Source: Lachnospiraceae bacterium XBB1006
GTDB lineage: Bacteria; Bacillota; Clostridia; Lachnospirales; Lachnospiraceae
NCBI GenBank assembly: GCA_900115795.1
Contig: FOXT01000006.1
Coordinates: forward strand, 1-64,000
DNA length: 64,000 nucleotides
Direction of reading: 5' to 3'
A program made the translations under genes and the position numbers. Positions 43,337-52,293 of this stretch are shown one piece after another. How positions within the stretch are numbered: the stretch's first letter is position 1; the number at the start of each line of letters is the position of its first letter. The notes under the pieces were generated by a model that did not search any database, had not been told where the DNA came from, and was given only the letters and a program-made list of their open reading frames with translations.

Positions 43337-45253
43337 ATGGAACATATCATCATTGGAACTGCTGGTCACATTGACCATGGAAAAACGGCGTTGATTCGTG
43401 CCCTGACCGGACGCGAAACGGACACTCATAAAGAAGAAATAAAGCGAGGGATTACCATCGATTTGGGATTTACCTATTTTGACTTGCCGGGAGGCATGCG
43501 GGCAGGCATCATCGATGTTCCGGGGCACGAGAAATTCTTGCCCAATATGTTAGCAGGTGTGTGTGGTATGGATCTGGTGCTTTTAACGGTGGCATTAGAC
43601 GAAGGGATTATGCCACAGACCAGAGAGCATTTGGATATTTTGGAACAGCTTGGAATTACCAACGGAATCATCGTACTTACCAAGCTTGACATGGTAGAGC
43701 CGGAGTGGGCGGACATGATGGAAGAAGAGATTACACAAGAGCTTTCCGGACGTGTATTTGCAAGTTGGCCAAGGGTGAAGGTAAGTGCTATCAAGGGCGA
43801 TGGTATTGAGGAATTAAAGGCACTCTTGGTGACAAAAGCGTCTGCCGCTACCCATAATCGAGAGATTGGAGGTCACTTTCGTATTCCGGTGGACCGGTTA
43901 TTTACGGTAAAAGGGTTTGGGACGGTGGTGGCAGGAACGCTTTTGGAAGGAACCATTGGCGTGAATCAGGAAGTCATGTTATACCCTACGAAATTAATAA
44001 CCAAAGTGCGTAGTTTACAGACCCACGGAGATGATATCGAAATGGCTTATGCAGGGCAGCGTGCGGCCGTGCTTTTGCAGGGAGTGGCAAAAGAGGACGT
44101 GAAGCGCGGTATGGTATTGGCTTATCCGGAATCCATGACTCCAAGCAATCGTTTGGATGTGGTGATGTCGTTGAGCGCAGATTGCAAGCGTGTGGTGAAG
44201 AATCAGAGTCGTGTGCATTTGCATATCGGAACGGATGAAGTGATTGCGCGTGTGGTATTACTTGATAAAAATGAATTAACAGCCGGCGAAGAAGGATTTG
44301 CCCAATTGATTTGCGAACGGGAGGTTTGCGTAAAACGAAATGATAAGTTCGTCATTCGCTTTTTGTCACCGCTTGAGACATTGGGCGGTGGGGTAGTGTT
44401 GCAGATTGATGCAAGGAAGCATAAGCGTATGGATGAGGCAGTGCTTTCGGCACTTAGACAGCGGAGAGACGGAAAACAGGAGGAACTGTTTTTTAGCACC
44501 TTAGAAAGTTCCCCGAAGAGCCCGTTATCCTTGGATAAATTGCTTGCCCAGACCCAGATGGACGAGGCAGAATTGAAGGAAATTGCCGAGACGGTGGAAG
44601 CGGAAGAACGGTGCTTCGTTCTGCACGGACGGAAGAAGGATTTTTACTGGTCCTTTACTGATGCGGATGCCATGTGGATGAGTATTCGAAAGTTTTTGGC
44701 GGATTATCATGAGAAAAATCCTTATAAGCGTGGCATTACTAAGACAGGCTTTAAGAGTGGACTTTTCAAGAGCTTCGATATTGCGGCGTTGGAACCATAT
44801 ATGACCTATCTGACGGAAAGTGGTAAGGTGATGGAAGAAGGGGACTGTGTATGGCTCCTCGACCATGAGCCGCGCCAGGACGAAACCTATGAAGCGGTGG
44901 CAAAAGCCGTAACAGCGAAAGCATCGGAGGCAGGTTTTGCACTTTATGATTATAGCGAATTGAAACTGGCCGAGCCGGAGGAACTGGATGATATCGTAGA
45001 AGATTTGGTACGAAAGAAGGAAATAGTACGGATACACGATACAACTGTCACTACACCGGAATTGGCGGAACAAATGAAAGAAAAGGTGCTTACCTATTTT
45101 GAGAGCAATGAAATCCTTTCTTTTGCCAGTTTGCGTGATTTATTGGATGTAAGCCGAAAAGCGGCGAAACCGCTGATGGCTTATTTGGATGAATGCAAGA
45201 TAACGCAGTGGTGTGGAAAGGAAACCGAGCGGAAGCAGATGAAGTCCGTATAA
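43337..45253 (+). CDS. selB: Selenocysteine-specific translation elongation factor
   Basis: 638 residues from ATG 43337 (AAAGAGGT upstream). The GTPase domain is EF-Tu-like (GHIDHGKTALIRALTG, DVPGHEKFLPNML, VLTKLDM). Beta-barrel domains II-III follow (residues ~175-345), and the C-terminal ~270 residues form the winged-helix repeats that bind the SECIS hairpin of the mRNA. It brings Sec-tRNA(Sec) to in-frame UGA codons such as that of prdB in this window. The leader before it is unusually structured. Confidence 0.95.
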   Translation: MEHIIIGTAGHIDHGKTALIRALTGRETDTHKEEIKRGITIDLGFTYFDLPGGMRAGIIDVPGHEKFLPNMLAGVCGMDLVLLTVALDEGIMPQTREHLDILEQLGITNGIIVLTKLDMVEPEWADMMEEEITQELSGRVFASWPRVKVSAIKGDGIEELKALLVTKASAATHNREIGGHFRIPVDRLFTVKGFGTVVAGTLLEGTIGVNQEVMLYPTKLITKVRSLQTHGDDIEMAYAGQRAAVLLQGVAKEDVKRGMVLAYPESMTPSNRLDVVMSLSADCKRVVKNQSRVHLHIGTDEVIARVVLLDKNELTAGEEGFAQLICEREVCVKRNDKFVIRFLSPLETLGGGVVLQIDARKHKRMDEAVLSALRQRRDGKQEELFFSTLESSPKSPLSLDKLLAQTQMDEAELKEIAETVEAEERCFVLHGRKKDFYWSFTDADAMWMSIRKFLADYHEKNPYKRGITKTGFKSGLFKSFDIAALEPYMTYLTESGKVMEEGDCVWLLDHEPRQDETYEAVAKAVTAKASEAGFALYDYSELKLAEPEELDDIVEDLVRKKEIVRIHDTTVTTPELAEQMKEKVLTYFESNEILSFASLRDLLDVSRKAAKPLMAYLDECKITQWCGKETERKQMKSV

Positions 45254-45308
45254 TCACGGTAGACCTTATGCTTATCCGATTGCTGTTGATTCGGCTGCGT
45301 TTGAAAAG

Positions 45309-45653
45309 TTGTCAATTGCAGAACAACGCAAGAATTGCAGTATCGAAGAAAGCGTGGTAGAAAAGATGGATACGCACGCACTTGCTGAAACGGTGCTTTC
45401 CTACCCTTTTCTTATGGATATTTATATGTATGGCAACTCCGTTGATGAAGGTATTCTGAAGGTTGGCAAACGGTGGCCACCATTAAGGGCTTTGATGCAA
45501 CGAGAAGATGCATACGAAACGTTGGAAACATTGGAAAACGATGCGCTTTATCAGGAGAAGCAACTTATAATTAAGCGCCTCAAAAACTACATAAAAAAAG
45601 ACGAGGGGACCGATTCCACTTCCACGCTAAGTAAACAGGATTTTTCAAATTAA
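45309..45653 (+). pseudogene. Fragment of a recurrent small secreted-protein family
   Basis: The frame is open upstream from inside the end of selB (RPYAYPIAVDSAAFEKLS) to 45653, but has no signal peptide, RBS or sensible start. Its central part, ALAETVLSYPFLMDIYMYGNS...GILKVGKRWPPLRALMQREDA, resembles proteins of Lachnospiraceae that carry a signal peptide, then a PITP...EMxxACxIP segment and a YP-L-D-M-YAY motif. The N-terminal half is missing, so I read this as a truncated copy. Function of the family is unknown. Confidence 0.5.
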
Positions 45654-46028
45654 TAGTAGCTGCATATTTGGTTACAGTGTGAATAAACCGGAAAAAATCA
45701 TCGGATTTGAATTTTACGGTCAGATTAGTGAAAAAAGTATGTTGGCATGTAGGTAAAAAATACCGGTTCCGCGCATTTTAGAAAGATGTGTTCATTTGGA
45801 TGGTAACGTCAAAGCCCTGTAAGGGTGGCTCTTACATACCATTTAAAGAAAAAAGAAAAAAGCGATGGTAAGAAGACGCGTTGAATGATGAAACTCTTAC
45901 GTGCCAGAGTTAAATAACAATAGAATTGAAGGTAAAAATGAAATCCGATGAATTCCGACTACGTTCGGATTTATAAAATAGCGCGAAGAGAACGTAAATT
46001 AAATCCACGGCGAATGCCGTGGACTTTT
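45654..46028. other. Intergenic region with two hairpins
   Basis: No gene was found in these 375 bases. At 45800-45843 ATGGTA...TACCAT encloses a 6-bp stem TGTAAG/CTTACA with AGCC/GGCT alternatives, a compact RNA-like fold. At 46004-46030 TCCACGGC-GAAT-GCCGTGGA followed by TTTTTT is a strong plus-strand terminator, although the nearest plus-strand gene is the fragment ending at 45653. A 14-base direct run of A/G (AAAGAAAAAAGAAA) lies near 45847. Confidence 0.5.
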
Positions 46029-46030
46029 TT
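46004..46030 (+). terminator. Strong terminator between convergent transcripts
   Basis: Perfect 8-bp stem TCCACGGC/GCCGTGGA, GAAT loop, then CTTTTTT. It points toward the stop of the minus-strand DUF3343 gene and would end plus-strand transcripts coming from selB. Confidence 0.8.
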
Positions 46031-46274
46031 AACTATCTTTGGCGCGATAAAGTTCCCGGTAATCTGCATTGACGATTTCCACAACGGCTTCTGTTTCCGG
46101 TGGGAATTCCGAAAAGGGTGGCAGATGATCGCAGGTAAACTTTACGCAAGTACCGCAACTGCTACTCAAGGTTCTTGGGACGGGCATAATACGCGCCGTC
46201 ATGTGGTGAGCATCGCAGTATTTTTTAAATCGAATCGCACCAATATGGGCGAAAAATGTTGCAATACAAGTCAT
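46029..46274 (-). CDS. DUF3343 small protein (putative Se/S carrier)
   Basis: 81 residues. It has the family's TCIATFFAHIGAIRFKKYC beginning, PVPRTLSSSCGTCVKF with a conserved Ser-Ser-Cys-Gly-x-Cys, and a short acidic tail. DUF3343 proteins are encoded beside YedE/YedF in selenium-using anaerobes and are proposed to carry selenium or sulfur. It lies four bases after the YedF-like gene, in one operon with yedE. Confidence 0.82.
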   Translation of the reverse strand: MTCIATFFAHIGAIRFKKYCDAHHMTARIMPVPRTLSSSCGTCVKFTCDHLPPFSEFPPETEAVVEIVNADYRELYRAKDS

Positions 46275-46277
46275 AGG

Positions 46278-46484
46278 CTATTTGGTAAAGGTTAAGGTAA
46301 ACTCGCCGTCAGACTCTTTTACATCGGTCTTATAACCTTGCGAAGTTGCGTAGCGGGTAACGTTTTCCTTTGCGGTTTTACAGTCTACTTTCATCTCATA
46401 GGATGAAGCGCCAGAGCTCATGGCCTGTTTTAACAACATAACCGGTTCCGGACAGGAGAGTCCGCGTGCATCAATGGTATTCAT
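46278..46484 (-). CDS. TusA/SirA-like sulfurtransferase domain protein (YedF-like)
   Basis: 68 residues with the TusA signature DARGLSCPEPVMLLKQA, whose Cys is the persulfide or perselenide carrier. It is only the TusA domain; selenium-linked YedF proteins often have a second DsrE-like domain, absent here. The neighbours YedE and DUF3343 indicate selenium handling rather than thiouridine synthesis. GGAGG precedes the ATG on the minus strand. Confidence 0.88.
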   Translation of the reverse strand: MNTIDARGLSCPEPVMLLKQAMSSGASSYEMKVDCKTAKENVTRYATSQGYKTDVKESDGEFTLTFTK

Positions 46485-46494
46485 AAGTTGCCTC

Positions 46495-47583
46495 CTATTT
46501 TTCTTTTTTCATAAAAGTGTTTATGCAGCCGATGAAGGCAACGACGACGATGCCGATGATGACTGCAATTTTGCCATTCGGTGTTGGGCCTTCTGCGCTG
46601 GCAGCAAGTCCAAAGTTATGTGCAAAAGCGGCTCCCACAAATAACCCCAAAACTGTGAGAACACTATCTGAATTACCTTCTCCTGAAAGAATCAACTGTC
46701 GAAGTGGGCATCCACCCAATAAAACACAACCAAAACCGGCAAGGAACAGACCAAGGAAGTTCCATAATCCGTCGGTGTGGGCAACCGGTTGACCGGCCAT
46801 GCCAAGTGTAAAGTAAACCCCATCGGTTGCGCTATTTAAAATCAGGTTCATGACCAAAGCGCTTACAAAAATGGCAAGGAAGCCAAGAATTAATTTAGGC
46901 TCTTTAAATAGAACCAAATCACGGAAACCGCCAACCATGCAAAGGCGGGTACGTTGAGCCAAAGCACCAACAATGAGTCCGGCTACAAGGCTTAATCCGA
47001 TGGCAGCATGCTTTGCACCAGGGCCTGCACCCTCTTCACTAAAGAAGATAAATGCCGGAGCAGCGCACAAAAGTGCAAACAAAATTACCTGAATGATTGG
47101 TAAAACAAGACCATCGCTAACCGGTTGGCGATAAGTACGTTTTAAAGAATAGCCTTTGTTCAAGAAAAAGATTCCCACAAGGATTCCGCATACAAAACCA
47201 GCCATACCGATTAATGCATTCAAATCACCACCTGCTAAACGCAGAATCATACGGAATGGGCAACCTAAGAACATTAAGCATCCAATCATAACGAAGAAGC
47301 CAAGCACGAATCTGGTAGCAGGAGAACTTCCCCCTTTGGTGGAGAATTCTTTGCTAAAAAGTGCCATAAGAAAGCTTCCGAGTACCAGTCCGATGATTTC
47401 CGGACGGATGTACTGAACCGGCGCTGCACGGTGTACACCAAGTGCACCGGCGGTATCGCGGATGAAGCATGCGATACAAAAGCCCATGTTTGCCGGGTTG
47501 CCGAAGTATACCAAAAGGGATCCGATGATGCCAATGATACAACCGGCAACCACGATGAGTAGTTTTTCGTTTTGTGTCTTCAT
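46495..47583 (-). CDS. yedE: YedE-family putative selenium transporter
   Basis: 362 residues from the ATG at 47583 (GGAGG upstream); an extension to 47625 lacks one. About ten membrane helices with two copies of the YeeE/YedE motif: GCLMFLGCPFRMILRLAGGDLNALIGMAG and GCVLLGGCPLRQLILSGEGNSDSVLTVLG, each with a cysteine in the pore. First gene of the yedE-yedF-DUF3343 operon. Transport of a selenium species is inferred from this conserved context; thiosulfate transport by relatives is the alternative. Confidence 0.88.
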   Translation of the reverse strand: MKTQNEKLLIVVAGCIIGIIGSLLVYFGNPANMGFCIACFIRDTAGALGVHRAAPVQYIRPEIIGLVLGSFLMALFSKEFSTKGGSSPATRFVLGFFVMIGCLMFLGCPFRMILRLAGGDLNALIGMAGFVCGILVGIFFLNKGYSLKRTYRQPVSDGLVLPIIQVILFALLCAAPAFIFFSEEGAGPGAKHAAIGLSLVAGLIVGALAQRTRLCMVGGFRDLVLFKEPKLILGFLAIFVSALVMNLILNSATDGVYFTLGMAGQPVAHTDGLWNFLGLFLAGFGCVLLGGCPLRQLILSGEGNSDSVLTVLGLFVGAAFAHNFGLAASAEGPTPNGKIAVIIGIVVVAFIGCINTFMKKEK

Positions 47584-47729
47584 ATTGTCCTCCATTGTAA
47601 AAAATTTCCTCATTAATGATACCATATCTTAAAATGTATATCTAATTGAAAATATTAATAAATCTTATCGCATCATTTGAAAATTCTATGAAGATATGAT
47701 AGGATAGAATAAATGGAAGGAGGCGCCTT

Positions 47730-48896
47730 ATGAAGCGCATATATTTGGATCAGGCATGCACATCGTTCCCAAAGCCGGAAAGTGTGCCGATTGCTATGGC
47801 AGCGTATATTCGGAATTTAGGAGTAAACATGAACCGTGGTTGCTATAGCGAAGCTTACGATGTGGAGGAGAAGGTTTTTGAAACAAGAGAGTTACTATGT
47901 CAGCTGTTTCATGGGGATGATGTAAAGAACGTAGTGTTTACGAAGAACATTACGGAAAGCTTAAATGTATTGTTGAAAGGGTTTCTGAAACCGGGAGACC
48001 ATTTATTGGTATCTTCTATGGAACATAATGCCATGATGCGACCGTTGACGCAACTTGCTAAACAGGGGGTCACATTTTCAAGAATTCCCTGTGAGTCGGA
48101 TGGCAGCCTTTGTCAGGAGAAAATGGAAGCGCTACTGCAACCCAACACCAGAATGGTGGCCATGCTTCATGCCAGCAACGTGTGTGGCACGGTGATGCCC
48201 ATTGCCGAGGTGGGTGAATTTTGCAAAAACCATGGGTTAACTTTTTTGCTTGATAGTGCGCAGACCGCGGGAATCCTTCCTATTAATATGGAAGAAATGC
48301 ACATCGATGCGGTGGCATTTACCGGTCATAAGAGTCTCTTAGGTCCTCAGGGAATTGGAGGGTTCGTAATCAAGGAACATTTGATAGAGAAAATAGAGCC
48401 GCTTTTAAGCGGAGGTACCGGAAGTATTAGCCATACCGAGGAGATACCGGAGTTTATGCCGGATCGATTTGAGCCGGGAACCATGAATATACCGGGGATT
48501 CTTGGATTACGGGAAGGTCTTTTATTCATTAAGAAAAACGGAAGAAAAACCATCGCTGAGAAGGAAAAGGCGTTGACAGAGCGTTTTTTACATGGAATAA
48601 AGGGATGTGATCGGATACAGGTTGTTGGAAAAGAAACAATGCACAATCGCGTGGGCGTTGTTTCTATTATAATAGAAGGAATGGATCCGGCGGTTGTTGC
48701 GGATTGCCTGGACAGAGAATTTCAGATTATGGTACGGGTAGGACTGCATTGTTCGCCTTCGGCCCATAAGACGTTACACACATATCCGATGGGAACCGTA
48801 CGATTTTCTTTTGGGTATTTTAATACAGAAGAAGATGTGGATGCTGCCATTGCGGCAGTAATAAGGATTGCAATGGAGGAATCAAAATGGAATTAA
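47730..48896 (+). CDS. Cysteine desulfurase-like class V aminotransferase
   Basis: 388 residues, PLP fold type [16 protein letters not shown] and [13 protein letters not shown] are N-terminal signatures; the PLP lysine is in [17 protein letters not shown]; the likely persulfide cysteine is in [15 protein letters not shown]. Such NifS-like enzymes beside yedE and a LysR gene are linked to selenium metabolism and may deliver selenium as a selenocysteine lyase. Divergent from yedE, overlapping the next gene by about 10 bases. GGAGG precedes the ATG. Confidence 0.88.
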   Translation: MKRIYLDQACTSFPKPESVPIAMAAYIRNLGVNMNRGCYSEAYDVEEKVFETRELLCQLFHGDDVKNVVFTKNITESLNVLLKGFLKPGDHLLVSSMEHNAMMRPLTQLAKQGVTFSRIPCESDGSLCQEKMEALLQPNTRMVAMLHASNVCGTVMPIAEVGEFCKNHGLTFLLDSAQTAGILPINMEEMHIDAVAFTGHKSLLGPQGIGGFVIKEHLIEKIEPLLSGGTGSISHTEEIPEFMPDRFEPGTMNIPGILGLREGLLFIKKNGRKTIAEKEKALTERFLHGIKGCDRIQVVGKETMHNRVGVVSIIIEGMDPAVVADCLDREFQIMVRVGLHCSPSAHKTLHTYPMGTVRFSFGYFNTEEDVDAAIAAVIRIAMEESKWN

Positions 48897-49801
48897 AACA
48901 GTTAGAATCGTATGTAGCAGTTGTGGAATATGGAAGTTTTACGAAGGCAGCGGAGAAATTATTTATTTCGCAGCCAACCATCAGTACCCATATTCAGATG
49001 CTGGAAATGGAACTTCATACGAAGCTTCTTGACCGCCATACAAAACGAATGGAAGTAACCCGCAAAGGCGAAGAGCTTTATGAGTGTGCTTCGGAAATGT
49101 TAGCAATGCGCGATCGGCTTTTGAAGAGTTGGGACGAAGAAGAGAAGAAAACTATTCACTTAGGGGCATCCACCATTCCGTCAACCTATGTGTTACCGCG
49201 GCTTTTGTCCGAGTATAAGAAGTTGTATCCGGAGGTACAATTTATCATTCATCAGGGAGACAGTCAGCAGGTGATTGATGGTATTTTAAGCGATGCGTTT
49301 CAGGTGGGATTCATCGGTATGGAAGAGTCGGTGGAGGAAGTGACCTGTCAGCCATGTTTTTCAGATCGCATTGTGTTGATTACACCAAATACTATGCGCT
49401 ATACCTCCATGCACAATGAATTTTTGAAAAAGCATGATACAGGAATCTTGCGAGATATTCTGAAAAGTGATGGATTTATTACACGTGAAGGTGGGAGCGG
49501 AAGTAAGCGCTATGCAGACCGTGTTCTTAGTGAGTTGGGGTTAAAGGAAGAGAATCTTACCATTTGTGCACGCCTGAATGATTCCGAGTCTATTAAAAAT
49601 ATGGTAATGGAAGGTCTTGGGGTTGCATTGGTATCGGAGAATGCCATCAAGAACTGTTGTGAAGAAGGAATGTTACAGGTATTTGAGATTCCTTTCGAGG
49701 CTGCGAAACGAACGCTTAATATGGTGTATCGGAAGAAAAATATATTCCGCCCATATGAAGAGATTTTTGTGGATTATGTAGCGGAGCACTATCAGGTATA
49801 G
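48887..49801 (+). CDS. LysR-family regulator of the selenium genes
   Basis: 304 residues. An N-terminal winged helix-turn-helix ([24 protein letters not shown]) and a periplasmic-binding-protein-like effector domain (~90-300) make it a standard LysR. Translationally coupled to the desulfurase gene and near yedE, it is of the type annotated as selenium-metabolism-associated LysR. Its likely targets are the divergent yedE promoter and its own operon (gap 47584-47729). Confidence 0.85.
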   Translation: MELKQLESYVAVVEYGSFTKAAEKLFISQPTISTHIQMLEMELHTKLLDRHTKRMEVTRKGEELYECASEMLAMRDRLLKSWDEEEKKTIHLGASTIPSTYVLPRLLSEYKKLYPEVQFIIHQGDSQQVIDGILSDAFQVGFIGMEESVEEVTCQPCFSDRIVLITPNTMRYTSMHNEFLKKHDTGILRDILKSDGFITREGGSGSKRYADRVLSELGLKEENLTICARLNDSESIKNMVMEGLGVALVSENAIKNCCEEGMLQVFEIPFEAAKRTLNMVYRKKNIFRPYEEIFVDYVAEHYQV

Positions 49802-49817
49802 AGGGTAATGAGAAGTT

Positions 49818-49934
49818 GAGAGAGGGGACGCTCCTCTCTGACAATTACCTAAAGTGCTTATTGTAGAAGAAAATGACGACGTAAAACGGCATATAGGATG
49901 TACTTGTGGGACTTCCCACAATACATCCTATTTT
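49818..49934. terminator. Two terminator hairpins between LysR and prdE
   Basis: AGAGAGGGG/CTCCTCTCT (49818-49840) follows the LysR stop. A larger 17-18-bp stem, ATAGGATGTA-TTGTGGG with CCCACAA-ACATCCTAT (49893-49931, one mismatch), is followed by TTTTT on the plus strand; on the minus strand it closes the prd transcript. Confidence 0.8.
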
Positions 49935-49942
49935 TCATCTAA

Positions 49943-50404
49943 TTACTTCCGCATCTTAAGTTTGAGTAGTGCCTTTGCTTTCTTCGCATCCAGCTCAGAC
50001 AGCGAGTTCTCGCCAACCACATCCGTCTCGATGCCCTCCGGATTCTTGTTGATGTCTACGATGGTGTCCATATAAGGATTCGTTACAACGAATTGTCCGG
50101 AGACGCCGCAGAAGGAAAGTCCAACTACGGGAATACCGCGTTTGCCAATCATTTCTACGGTATTGGCAAAATCGATATCGCTGTTTCCCCAGCTATCTGC
50201 GCTGACAATGACGCCATCGCTACGCATGGCTTCAATCCAATAACCGATCCGTTCACCGGTAAACAGCTTATTTACGTTGTCTTGTGGTATGCCCGCTAAC
50301 ACAACACCCTGAAAATCTATATCCGTATCCTCTGACAACACCTTCAAAAGCGGATCGCGAAAGTGGTGCAGGGTTGTTTCCTTGGTTGATGGTCCAACGC
50401 CCAT
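49943..50404 (-). CDS. prdE: Proline reductase cluster protein PrdE
   Basis: 153 residues. Its sequence parallels the C-terminal part of PrdA, starting right at the PrdA cleavage point: MGVGPSTKETTLHHFRDPLL corresponds to PrdA CIGPASKEMSRHYWREPLV, and VVGLSFCGVSGQFVVTN matches PrdA VVGLSFCAKQGALVVGN. It is thus a free-standing paralogue of the processed alpha part, with Met in place of the pyruvoyl-forming Cys. Its role in the reductase is not established. Last gene of the prd operon. Confidence 0.88.
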   Translation of the reverse strand: MGVGPSTKETTLHHFRDPLLKVLSEDTDIDFQGVVLAGIPQDNVNKLFTGERIGYWIEAMRSDGVIVSADSWGNSDIDFANTVEMIGKRGIPVVGLSFCGVSGQFVVTNPYMDTIVDINKNPEGIETDVVGENSLSELDAKKAKALLKLKMRK

Positions 50405-50415
50405 AGTCTCACCTC

Positions 50416-51204
50416 CTAATACATGGCCCGAATGGCACCGTCTCGATACTCATTAGGGCTAAGCATTACCGGAAAACCGGTAATATCGATAACCGAGTGA
50501 CCACCCTCAAAACCGGATGGCTCATTTGCTAAAAAGCGCGTATCGTACATGGCACCCTGACCGGACACCAATTTGACTAAGGCGACTTTTTTCTTGCCCG
50601 GACGAATCACATCTTCGAAGGTCTGGGTTTCAGTACAGTCACCGGCATGAAACTTCTTTAAAAGCTCCCGGATATTCTGACAGTAGGCGTCCACTACATG
50701 GTGAACGGCGTTTGGTCCGGTACGCTTAAATCCTTCTTTGGCCTTTAACACGGCATCAAAACAGAGAATATAATCTTCCTCATTTGGTGTGCCGGCACAG
50801 CCTAGAACCATCTGCTCGTCTAGCATACCGTCGGAATTGCCAAAAGCGCAAACCGGCGTTCCTTCCGTATCCACACCGGTTATCATGCCGTAGATTCCGG
50901 TAATGGTGCGGCTTGTGCCTTCCCCTAGTTTGCCGAGTACCTTGGCAGAAATTGGGAAAACATCCATAATGGACTCGTTGTGAACATGATGTTCCCCGGG
51001 TCTGATAATACGCATGGTGATGGAGTCGATGACGTCCATATCCTCCAAATACGGATTGGCATCGGAAGGAAGAATCATTTCATAAGTCTTTTCCGGTGTG
51101 TCCGTTAGCTTGCGAAGCTCAAAGGATTCACCGAAGGAGACATTCGTGAAATGAAAGCTTTGGATTGTGAGACGTCGCATCACTTTTTCTCCTGGATTAG
51201 CCAT
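50416..51204 (-). CDS. prdD: Proline reductase cluster protein PrdD
   Basis: 262 residues, or 254 if it starts at the ATG at 51180; both have a good RBS (AGGGGG and CCAGGAG), and MRRLTI at 51180 matches family starts better. It parallels the middle of PrdA (SIMDVFPISAKVLGKLGEGTSRTI against PrdA TIMDVQPIACKEKGSELGSGITRV) and ends at DGAIRAMY, precisely where PrdA is cleaved. Together with PrdE it forms a split copy of PrdA. Eleven bases separate its stop from the prdE start. Confidence 0.88.
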   Translation of the reverse strand: MANPGEKVMRRLTIQSFHFTNVSFGESFELRKLTDTPEKTYEMILPSDANPYLEDMDVIDSITMRIIRPGEHHVHNESIMDVFPISAKVLGKLGEGTSRTITGIYGMITGVDTEGTPVCAFGNSDGMLDEQMVLGCAGTPNEEDYILCFDAVLKAKEGFKRTGPNAVHHVVDAYCQNIRELLKKFHAGDCTETQTFEDVIRPGKKKVALVKLVSGQGAMYDTRFLANEPSGFEGGHSVIDITGFPVMLSPNEYRDGAIRAMY

Positions 51205-51267
51205 ACAAAATCCCCCTTTTACAAAAAGCTGCCGCAGAATGGTACTGCGACAGCTTTGAACTTGTAG

Positions 51268-51993
51268 TTATACTTTTGCAGTGTACTCATAGTTAAGAGG
51301 TACGATAGTTCCAGGGGTATCAATCGTCTCTAATAACTTTAAGGACTCTTTTACGATGTTGGTCTGCATTTCAACATCGTGTGGCGCACCTGCGTTTGCA
51401 CCCATTGGTACCAATGGGGCAGCAGCACGCGGTGTACCGGTCTGTTTAACAACCGGTGGTAAAGCTGCGATAATAACAGTAGGAATACCTGCTTCTTCAA
51501 TGGCTCTCTGCACCAATACTGCAGAGCGGTGACAGGTACCTCAGCCAGCGGTAAGAACGACAGCGTCTACATTATGATCCTTGAAGATTCTTGCAATAGC
51601 AGGACCTGTTTCGTTCTTAAATTTTTCCTGGTTTCCACCACCACCCATGAAACCAATGTGGATCTCAGAAACGCTTCCGATAAATCCCTCTTTGGCAAGT
51701 TCATGAAGACGGTCAATTGGGAACATACAGTTAATATCTTTGTTAACGTCAGAGTTGTCATATCCACCGTGGGATACCATTAACTCATCTGATGGCATGG
51801 TGTCATATACCTCACGGAAGGTAAAGTCACCTGCTAAGTTAAAACGTTTATCTTTCTTATGATGTACACCAGCAGCAGTAGCAATGGCAATTTTCATCTC
51901 ATTAAGAGGTTTTGTCACTTCTGCCCACACTGGTGGCGGCGTTACAGGAACGTAGATTTCGGACTGTAAGCCTGCAAAATCAAAATTAGGCAT
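51268..51993 (-). CDS. prdB: D-proline reductase selenoprotein PrdB (in-frame TGA = selenocysteine)
   Basis: 241 residues when the TGA at 51543-51541 is read as selenocysteine (residue 151) in the motif A-G-U-G-T-C-H. Conceptual ORF finding would split the gene: 51541-51993 and a false start at 51516. Protein similarity continues across the TGA without frame change. PrdB carries the Sec that attacks the D-proline C-N bond, with PrdA supplying the pyruvoyl group; the product is 5-aminovalerate. A SECIS-like hairpin follows the TGA. The 5' end overlaps the upstream small gene by eight bases. Confidence 0.93.
51506..51526 (-). promoter_or_regulatory. Bacterial SECIS-like hairpin of prdB
   Basis: In the mRNA, 14 bases after UGA, CUCUGCA pairs with UGCAGAG over seven perfect bp around the 7-base loop GUAUUGG, with possible extra G-C pairs. 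Position and size fit a bacterial SECIS, which lies inside the coding region directly after the UGA and is bound by SelB. Confidence 0.75.
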
Positions 51994-52276
51994 GTGTTTC
52001 TCCTTTCCCAGCTGAACGAATTTGCTCAGCAGCGCGTTTTTTGTTTATTTGGTTGTTCACGTAGGTTTCATTTGGTTCATCGCTTAATTGTTCGATGAAA
52101 CTCATGTTAAAGCCTACTTCCTGCCCTAAGCGAATAGGGTAGTCGGTAATTAACATTCGCATAGGAATCTCTAAATAGCCAAGGCGACCTTTTAAATCGA
52201 TTCCCACCGCACCATCAGTGATGCGTACGATAATGCCTTCCATATAGATAATCTTATCTCCGTATTTCATTGGCAT
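51986..52276 (-). CDS. Small conserved protein between prdA and prdB
   Basis: 96 residues. The first 65 residues look like a small beta domain (GDKIIYMEGIIVRITDGAVGIDLKGRLGYLEIPMRMLITDYPIRLGQEVGF); the tail is charged and helical. Other proline reductase operons carry a comparable short ORF at this place. It overlaps prdB and follows prdA by 17 bases, so it is surely co-expressed with them. Function is unknown; an assembly factor or RNA-binding role would be a guess. Confidence 0.78.
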   Translation of the reverse strand: MPMKYGDKIIYMEGIIVRITDGAVGIDLKGRLGYLEIPMRMLITDYPIRLGQEVGFNMSFIEQLSDEPNETYVNNQINKKRAAEQIRSAGKGETHA

Positions 52277-52293
52277 ACCAAAACACCTACTTC

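Noticed and set aside
41163..46028. tRNA-Sec gene near selA/selB
   Set aside because: The spacers around selA and selB were read for a long acceptor/T-loop pattern (GGTTCRAATCC-like) and none was found; the selB leader stems do not form a tRNA.
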